Shown: one piece after another, positions 7,083 through 10,862 of the stretch
How the letters are laid out: the number at the start of each line of letters is the position of its first letter
How positions within the stretch are numbered: position 1 is the first letter of the stretch
Source of the DNA: Candidatus Methanofastidiosum methylothiophilum
GTDB lineage: Archaea > Methanobacteriota_B > Thermococci > Methanofastidiosales > Methanofastidiosaceae
Assembly (NCBI GenBank): GCA_001587675.1
Contig: LNGD01000048.1
Span: forward strand, 1 to 10,862
Length of the DNA stretch: 10,862 bases
Direction of reading: 5' to 3'
Program-made: the position numbers and the translations under genes
The notes under the pieces: model-generated
Database searches by the model: none
What the model saw: the letters and a program-made list of their open reading frames with translations, nothing else
What the model was told of the DNA's origin: nothing

Positions 7083-7099
7083 ATTAAAAAAATAGAGAA
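7083..7099 (-). terminator. U7 tract after psmB
   Basis: Seven T residues on the minus strand (7086-7092) begin eight bases after the psmB stop and are followed by further T-rich sequence. There is no hairpin. Archaeal termination sites of this kind are read by the RNA polymerase and aCPSF1, whose gene follows directly. Confidence 0.5.
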
Positions 7100-7717
7100 T
7101 TAATTCTGATTCATTAAACCAATAATTTCATCATCAGAAAGTTCTCTATAGCCATCCTTATCGATTACAGCTAGTGTAATCCCATTTCCAGTGGCTAGGT
7201 CTCTTTCGATTGCTGCTTTTATTGCTTTAACTGCAAGAGTAGCTCCTTCTTCCCATCCCATTCCTTCTCTATACATAGACTCCAACACACCGTAAGCCAC
7301 TAATGAACCTGAACCTGTTGAAATGGCCTTATCCTCATTGACCCCGCCAATAGGATCAATTGAATATGCAACTGGCCCTTCGTCAAATCCAGCCACAACA
7401 AGCCATGCGATTAAGGGGTAATATCTCTGTCCGTGAAGTATGTGTGAAGTAAGAGTAGCAAGAGCTTTTGTAGACATCTTTACTCCATTTTTCATTTTGT
7501 AAAGATTTATCTCAGCTTTTAAAGAGCCAATTAAACTCTGTATATCGCCAACGCTACCTGCAACTGTTGCACCCATGTGATCATCAAGTTTATAGACCTT
7601 TCTTACATTCTTGTGAGCTACCAAATATCCCATTGAAGCTCTTTTATCTGTCGCTAACACTACAGCGTCCTTGCATACAATAGCTACTGTAGTAGAACCT
7701 TTTTTAATATCTTCCAC
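7100..7717 (-). CDS. psmB: 20S proteasome subunit beta, with Ser at the nucleophile position
   Basis: A 205-residue Ntn-hydrolase that forms the catalytic rings of the archaeal 20S proteasome. A seven-residue propeptide MEDIKKG is followed by STTVAIVCKDAVVLATDKRAS. In archaeal beta subunits the residue after the propeptide Gly is the catalytic Thr1; here it is Ser8 (codon TCT). The rest of the site is present: D24, K40, S136 and D173 match mature D17, K33, S129 and D166, and the STGSGS loop is intact. Mature Ser169 is replaced by Thr176 (ERDLATGNG). Length is normal. The GTG start is supported by GAGGTGAT at 7721-7728, and the next Met is at 29, inside the enzyme. It is the upstream neighbour of aCPSF1. 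It should be active but perhaps less efficient; family identity is certain. Confidence 0.96.
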   Translation of the reverse strand: MEDIKKGSTTVAIVCKDAVVLATDKRASMGYLVAHKNVRKVYKLDDHMGATVAGSVGDIQSLIGSLKAEINLYKMKNGVKMSTKALATLTSHILHGQRYYPLIAWLVVAGFDEGPVAYSIDPIGGVNEDKAISTGSGSLVAYGVLESMYREGMGWEEGATLAVKAIKAAIERDLATGNGITLAVIDKDGYRELSDDEIIGLMNQN

Positions 7718-7720
7718 TAA

Positions 7721-7728
7721 ATCACCTC
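7721..7728 (-). promoter_or_regulatory. Extended Shine-Dalgarno of psmB
   Basis: GAGGTGAT on the minus strand is complementary to the 3' end of archaeal 16S rRNA, and ends three bases before the GTG start (7715-7717). It is the strongest SD in the window and fixes the non-ATG start. Confidence 0.85.
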
Positions 7729-7762
7729 AAAATAATTAGTTAAATAATAAGAAGTTAACAAA

Positions 7763-7772
7763 TTTTTATAAA
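7763..7772 (-). promoter_or_regulatory. TATA-like element of psmB
   Basis: TTTATAAAAA on the minus strand, with an AT-rich BRE-like stretch before it, predicts a transcription start near 7742. That gives a leader of about 25 bases containing the strong SD. A second candidate (ATTTAAATA) lies 15-20 bp further upstream. The 88-bp gap to infB shows nothing else. Confidence 0.45.
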
Positions 7773-7805
7773 TTAAAATCCTATTTAAATCTTTTGGTAA
7801 TAAAT

Positions 7806-9569
7806 TTATATTCCCCATAGGGAGTCCTCCTTCCTTTTGATAACAATAAATTCATCTAAAACTTCCTTTTCATCCTGTGTAAGTTCATTGTAAAGTTCAA
7901 ATTTTAGTTTTTTGTAGTCTGGAAGAGGTATGTTGACATAAAGGATATCTCCTTCTTTTATCTGTCTTCCAACAGTTGGCCCATCAATAGCACATGCTAA
8001 TTCTTTACCTTGCAATGCCTCCTTTAAGAAATCATCCTTATCCTTTAGAGTCTTTACAGTGCCTACAACTTTTCCATCTTCTTTTAAGAGGGATATATCT
8101 GTTCTTATTCTTCCTCTTAATACTCTAATACCAACTATCGCAGGTTTAGCTACTCTAAAGACATAGTTTGGAATAAGCTCAATTTTTCCGGGCCTTGTAA
8201 GTCCTTCAAATTTCTTTTTCTTTTCTTTTTCGAGTTCTGCCTTCTTCCACAAATCATAATCTTCAATTAATTTGTAAATTATGTCACTTTCGAATATTTT
8301 GATTTCTTCCTTTGATGCAACTTCTCTAGCATCAGGTAATATTTTAGAATTAAATGCAAATACAACTGCAGATATTTTATCGTCAATCTTTACAGATTTT
8401 GCTTCTATGATATCCTGTTTAGTTACGTCCCCTATATCTGCCCTTCTTATGTTAATACCAAGTTCCCTAAGTTCCATGACTATCGCTTCAAGGCTCCCAA
8501 GGGTATCAGTCTTTACTATAACTCCCGAATAGTTATTTTCTATCTTAATTGATTTTATTTCCTTTGAAATATCAAGCTTGGTCTTTTCTATATCTGTCGC
8601 AACGTAAAGAGGAGACCCAGACAGTGCTTTTTCAAGATCTGGTGCAGATATTTTTATCCCCGCGGCGGCGTACTGAGAATCAACTGAATCAAATTTTTTC
8701 CTTGGATCCCTAATTTCATCCAAAGGTTTTGGCTTAAGTAAGGCTCTGACATTTGTCACATAAATGCCGTCTTTTCCTCCAAAAACAATATTGTCCTTTT
8801 TCTTTATGACCCCGTCATATATAATAACATCAAGAGTTGTACCCAACCCTTTTTCTTCCTTTACTTCTAAAATAGTACCTTTGCCAGGTTCATTCTCATC
8901 AATTTCTAGTTTATTTTTTAAGAATTTTTGAGAAAGACCGGCTATAAGCAAAAGTAGATCGGATACACCCATACCAGTTTTAGCGGAAACTGGAACCATT
9001 GCAATTTTTTTAGTATAGTCAGAAATTCTATCAAAGAGTTCACAGTCAAAACCTTGCTCATACATTTTTGCTTGGAAATCCCAAACTTTCTGATCAAGCA
9101 TGGACTTAACAGTGTCATTTTGTTTACTAATTAAGTTTCTAAAAGAGGATTTTGGAATTATGTTAAATCCATTAATTCTATCAATTTTATTTAAGGCCAT
9201 TACAAAAGGGGTCCTGTAGTTTTTCAAGATATTGATGCTTTCAATTGTCTGAGGTTGCAAACCTTCGTTGATATCAACTATTAAAACTGCTAAGTCAGAT
9301 AGAGATCCTCCTCTTGACCTAAGATTAGTAAAGGCTTTGTGACCTGGAGTATCAATAAATAATAATCCTGGTAACTTGATATTCCACTTATCAAAATCAC
9401 TTCCGCAAATAGCTTTTACTGTTTCTATTGGTACCTCTGTTGCGCCAATATGTTGTGTGATACCACCTGCTTCTCTAGAAGCGACAGCCGTACCTCTAAT
9501 ATAATCTAAAAGTGATGTTTTGCCATGGTCTACATGTCCCAGAACAGAGATAATTGGCTGTCTTATCAT
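7806..9569 (-). CDS. infB: Translation initiation factor aIF5B (IF-2 homologue)
   Basis: A 587-residue ribosome-dependent GTPase that promotes subunit joining. The GTPase motifs are complete: GHVDHGKT at 11-18, switch I GGITQHIGA at 35-43, DTPGH at 73-77, NKID at 127-130 and SAK at 195-197. The domain layout is G (1-215), beta-barrel II (about 225-335), domain III (about 345-440), a long charged linker helix KKAELEKEKKKKFEG near 442-456, and domain IV ending in EDSLWGI, the tail that contacts aIF1A. It lacks the long eukaryotic N-terminal extension and, unlike some archaeal homologues, carries no intein. The ATG has no SD, and a TATA-like element 25 bp upstream sits in the last codons of ndk, so the mRNA may be leaderless. 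It is last in the rpl7ae to infB run. Confidence 0.97.
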   Translation of the reverse strand: MIRQPIISVLGHVDHGKTSLLDYIRGTAVASREAGGITQHIGATEVPIETVKAICGSDFDKWNIKLPGLLFIDTPGHKAFTNLRSRGGSLSDLAVLIVDINEGLQPQTIESINILKNYRTPFVMALNKIDRINGFNIIPKSSFRNLISKQNDTVKSMLDQKVWDFQAKMYEQGFDCELFDRISDYTKKIAMVPVSAKTGMGVSDLLLLIAGLSQKFLKNKLEIDENEPGKGTILEVKEEKGLGTTLDVIIYDGVIKKKDNIVFGGKDGIYVTNVRALLKPKPLDEIRDPRKKFDSVDSQYAAAGIKISAPDLEKALSGSPLYVATDIEKTKLDISKEIKSIKIENNYSGVIVKTDTLGSLEAIVMELRELGINIRRADIGDVTKQDIIEAKSVKIDDKISAVVFAFNSKILPDAREVASKEEIKIFESDIIYKLIEDYDLWKKAELEKEKKKKFEGLTRPGKIELIPNYVFRVAKPAIVGIRVLRGRIRTDISLLKEDGKVVGTVKTLKDKDDFLKEALQGKELACAIDGPTVGRQIKEGDILYVNIPLPDYKKLKFELYNELTQDEKEVLDEFIVIKRKEDSLWGI

Positions 9570-9587
9570 TTAAACAACAATATTAAA

Positions 9588-10025
9588 TTATTTATTATAT
9601 TCAAATACTTCGTTTTCTTTGAAGAAAAGTGAAATTTCTCTCTTAGCACTTTCTGGAGAATCCGATGCGTGTATAACGTTGAATATATCATTTCCTTTCT
9701 TAAATCCAAAATCTCCTCTTATACTGCCAGGAGCCGCTTTATGTGGATCTGTTGCACCGCATAGTGTTCTAATAACTGTGATTGCATCCTCACCTTCAAT
9801 TACTCCCAAAACAACAGGACATGAAGTAATGTAACTTATTAAACTATCATAAAATGGCTTTCCTATATGCTCAGCATAATGTTTTCCTGCTTTTTCTTTT
9901 GAAATGCTTTCCATTTTCAATGCAGAAATTTTCAAGCCTTTTGCTTCAATTCTGGATAGAACGTTTCCAATATTTGATCTTAATATAGTATCTGGTTTTA
10001 AAATAATTAAAGTTCTTTCTATCAT
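9588..10025 (-). CDS. ndk: Nucleoside diphosphate kinase
   Basis: A 145-residue enzyme that phosphorylates nucleoside diphosphates from ATP through a phosphohistidine. It begins with the family start MIERTLIILKPD and carries NVIHASDS with catalytic His119 (counted from the ATG), GATDPHKAAPGSIRGDFG in the nucleotide pocket and a normal C-terminus. The reading frame is open 12 bases further, to a TTG at 10037, but the ATG at 10025 matches the family start and has GGTG at 10032-10035 six bases before it, so I choose the ATG. Its position between rpl24e and infB is a common euryarchaeal order. The last codons (tat aat aaa taa) also make a TATA-like element for infB. A T7 run (minus strand) precedes it at 10039-10045. 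Confidence 0.96.
   Translation of the reverse strand: MIERTLIILKPDTILRSNIGNVLSRIEAKGLKISALKMESISKEKAGKHYAEHIGKPFYDSLISYITSCPVVLGVIEGEDAITVIRTLCGATDPHKAAPGSIRGDFGFKKGNDIFNVIHASDSPESAKREISLFFKENEVFEYNK
9591..9598 (-). promoter_or_regulatory. TATA-like element of infB inside the ndk 3' end
   Basis: ATAATAAA on the minus strand is centred about 25.5 bp before the infB ATG (9569), and is part of the final three codons and stop of ndk. The absence of any SD before infB makes a leaderless internal promoter plausible, although such AT-rich strings can arise by chance. Confidence 0.35.
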
Positions 10026-10038
10026 ACTAAACACCAAT

Positions 10039-10045
10039 AAAAAAA
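10039..10045 (-). terminator. U7 tract between rpl24e and ndk
   Basis: Seven T residues on the minus strand, in the 30-bp gap before the ndk start, follow the rpl24e stop by about ten bases. They may be a partial terminator that lowers expression of ndk relative to the ribosomal proteins. No hairpin is present. Confidence 0.35.
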
Positions 10046-10055
10046 TATAATTAAA

Positions 10056-10259
10056 TTATTTTTTAATTCTAAGGGCCTTTGCTTTTTTAAACTCTTCAGT
10101 CCACTTAATTTTCCTTGGCTTTCTGTTAAGGCCTACCATGTTCTTTTCACATTTTCTGGAACAGAAGTTAAATACAACTCCGTCCTTTCTGACAAAGATA
10201 AGGCCTGTTCCAGGAGCGATTTGTTCTCCACAAAAAGAACAGCTAACTTTTCTTGGCAT
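10056..10259 (-). CDS. rpl24e: 50S ribosomal protein L24e
   Basis: A 67-residue zinc-binding large-subunit protein. The four cysteine ligands C7, C10, C33 and C37 are present in the family contexts CSFCGEQIAPGTG and FCSRKCEKN, followed by the basic GLNRKPRKIKWTEEFKKAK segment that contacts rRNA. The length suits archaeal L24e, which lacks the long C-terminal extension of eukaryotic homologues. The start ATG follows an SD (GGTGAGAT) that contains the stop codon of rps28e, with only four bases between the genes, so translation is coupled. Part of the rpl7ae-rps28e-rpl24e run. Confidence 0.97.
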   Translation of the reverse strand: MPRKVSCSFCGEQIAPGTGLIFVRKDGVVFNFCSRKCEKNMVGLNRKPRKIKWTEEFKKAKALRIKK

Positions 10260-10263
10260 GATC

Positions 10264-10482
10264 TCACCTTGGCGTCTTTATCTCCTTTGCTTCTCTTTCT
10301 GTTTCCTTTAGGATTACGATGTCTCCGACTTTTACTGGACCTCTAAGATTTCTCGTAATGACTCTGTCTTTATCCATTCCTTCGAGTACTTTGACCCTTA
10401 CCTGGAATATATCACCAGTTACGCCAGTACGAACGACAATCTCCAAAACTTCTGCCGGTATTCCTTTCTCAATGTCGGCCAT
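10264..10482 (-). CDS. rps28e: 30S ribosomal protein S28e
   Basis: A 72-residue OB-fold small-subunit protein found in archaea and eukaryotes, near the mRNA exit region of the 30S. The family pattern is clear: EVLEIVVRTGVTGDIFQVRVKVLEG, then KDRVITRNLRGPVKVGDIVILKETEREAKE, ending in basic PR. Length is normal. There is no cysteine or membrane segment. The ATG has an AAGTGATT SD and lies four bases after the stop of rpl7ae, which suggests co-translation. Confidence 0.97.
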   Translation of the reverse strand: MADIEKGIPAEVLEIVVRTGVTGDIFQVRVKVLEGMDKDRVITRNLRGPVKVGDIVILKETEREAKEIKTPR

Positions 10483-10486
10483 TGAA

Positions 10487-10852
10487 TCACTTTCTAAGTT
10501 CTTTTACTTTGACAATAATATCGTCAATGAGATCTTTTGCTTTGCCCTCTTTTATTACTGCAACTGCTGCTGTTGAAACATCAATACCTATTGCAGCTCC
10601 AAGTTCGTCCTTTCTTGGAACATATATGTATGGTATTTCTTTTTCATCACAAATCATAGGTATATGTGCAATTATCTCTTCAGGGGTTATGTCTTCTGCA
10701 AGATATACTAATTTTGCAATTCCTCTCTCAACAGCTTTTGTAGTTTCATTTGCTCCTTTCTTTAACTTACCTGTATCCCTAACCATCTCAAGAGATTCAT
10801 AAGCTTTGTTTGCTAGCTCTTCAGGGACTTTAAATTTAACATAAACTGCCAT
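10487..10852 (-). CDS. rpl7ae: 50S ribosomal protein L7Ae
   Basis: A 121-residue kink-turn RNA-binding protein. In archaea L7Ae is part of the large subunit and also of box C/D and H/ACA sRNPs and of RNase P. The conserved RNA-binding core is visible as GANETTKAVERGIAKLVYLAEDITPEEI, followed by the ending strand and helix VPRKDELGAAIGIDVSTAAVAVI. Length is usual for archaea. The ATG has AGGTG at 10858-10862, five bases before it, at the very edge of the window. It is the first gene of the visible cluster; its promoter, and any kink-turn for autoregulation, lie outside the window. Confidence 0.98.
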   Translation of the reverse strand: MAVYVKFKVPEELANKAYESLEMVRDTGKLKKGANETTKAVERGIAKLVYLAEDITPEEIIAHIPMICDEKEIPYIYVPRKDELGAAIGIDVSTAAVAVIKEGKAKDLIDDIIVKVKELRK

Positions 10853-10862
10853 TAAAACACCT

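Noticed and set aside
7806..9569. Possible intein in infB
   Set aside because: All GTPase motifs are contiguous and the length is that of an intein-free aIF5B.
10026..10037. Longer ndk starting at TTG 10037
   Set aside because: It adds four residues before the conserved family start, overlaps the GGTG site, and has no SD of its own. The ATG at 10025 is better supported.
10319..10802. Two open frames opposite rps28e and rpl7ae
   Set aside because: They cover conserved ribosomal protein genes, lack SDs, and their hydrophobic Ser/Ile-rich translations are typical of antisense shadows.

Overview
The window reads as an AT-rich archaeal chromosome segment, most likely from a euryarchaeon of the methanogen type. 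The archaeal marks are ribosomal proteins L7Ae, S28e, L24e and L40e, aIF5B, NMD3, the KH-domain beta-CASP nuclease aCPSF1 (FttA), a 20S proteasome beta subunit, KEOPS subunit Pcc1, Tsr3 and a DUF424 protein. Shine-Dalgarno (SD) sequences match the archaeal GGAGGTGAT consensus and promoters look like BRE/TTTAAATA. The genus cannot be fixed from this sequence; a Methanofastidiosum-like or other low-GC lineage is only a guess. There are no tRNA, rRNA, CRISPR, insertion sequence or phage signatures. Coding density is very high and no gene-free stretch exceeds about 100 bases.

Left part (1-2333). A plus-strand HAD phosphatase (102-692) converges on a minus-strand pair, tsr3 followed by a 47-codon rpl40e gene (681-824), and overlaps the latter tail to tail by 12 bp. 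Across a 47-bp divergent promoter region lies a plus-strand pair: a SerB-like HAD phosphatase joined to the KEOPS gene pcc1 by an ATGA overlap. This pair converges on argG.

Right part (2334-10852). Everything is on the minus strand, in transcription order: rpl7ae, rps28e, rpl24e, ndk, infB (aIF5B), psmB, aCPSF1, DUF424, nmd3, argG. The first three genes are spaced 4 bp apart. The set joins ribosome assembly and translation initiation (L7Ae, S28e, L24e, aIF5B, NMD3), nucleotide supply (Ndk), RNA 3'-end processing and transcription termination (aCPSF1) and protein turnover (PsmB). argG, the arginine biosynthesis gene, has its own SD and a 12-bp palindrome upstream that may be an operator.

Two modes of translation start are visible. 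Genes that appear to begin a transcription unit (both HAD genes, tsr3, nmd3, infB) lack an SD and have a TATA-like element about 22-27 bp before the start codon (a second element lies at 31 bp for tsr3), as expected for leaderless mRNAs. Internal genes, and genes with a 5' leader, carry clear SDs.

I see no wholly new system here. The most notable points are a proteasome beta subunit with serine in place of the catalytic threonine, the short overlapped rpl40e gene, the leaderless/SD split, and a U7 tract between psmB and the gene for the termination nuclease aCPSF1.
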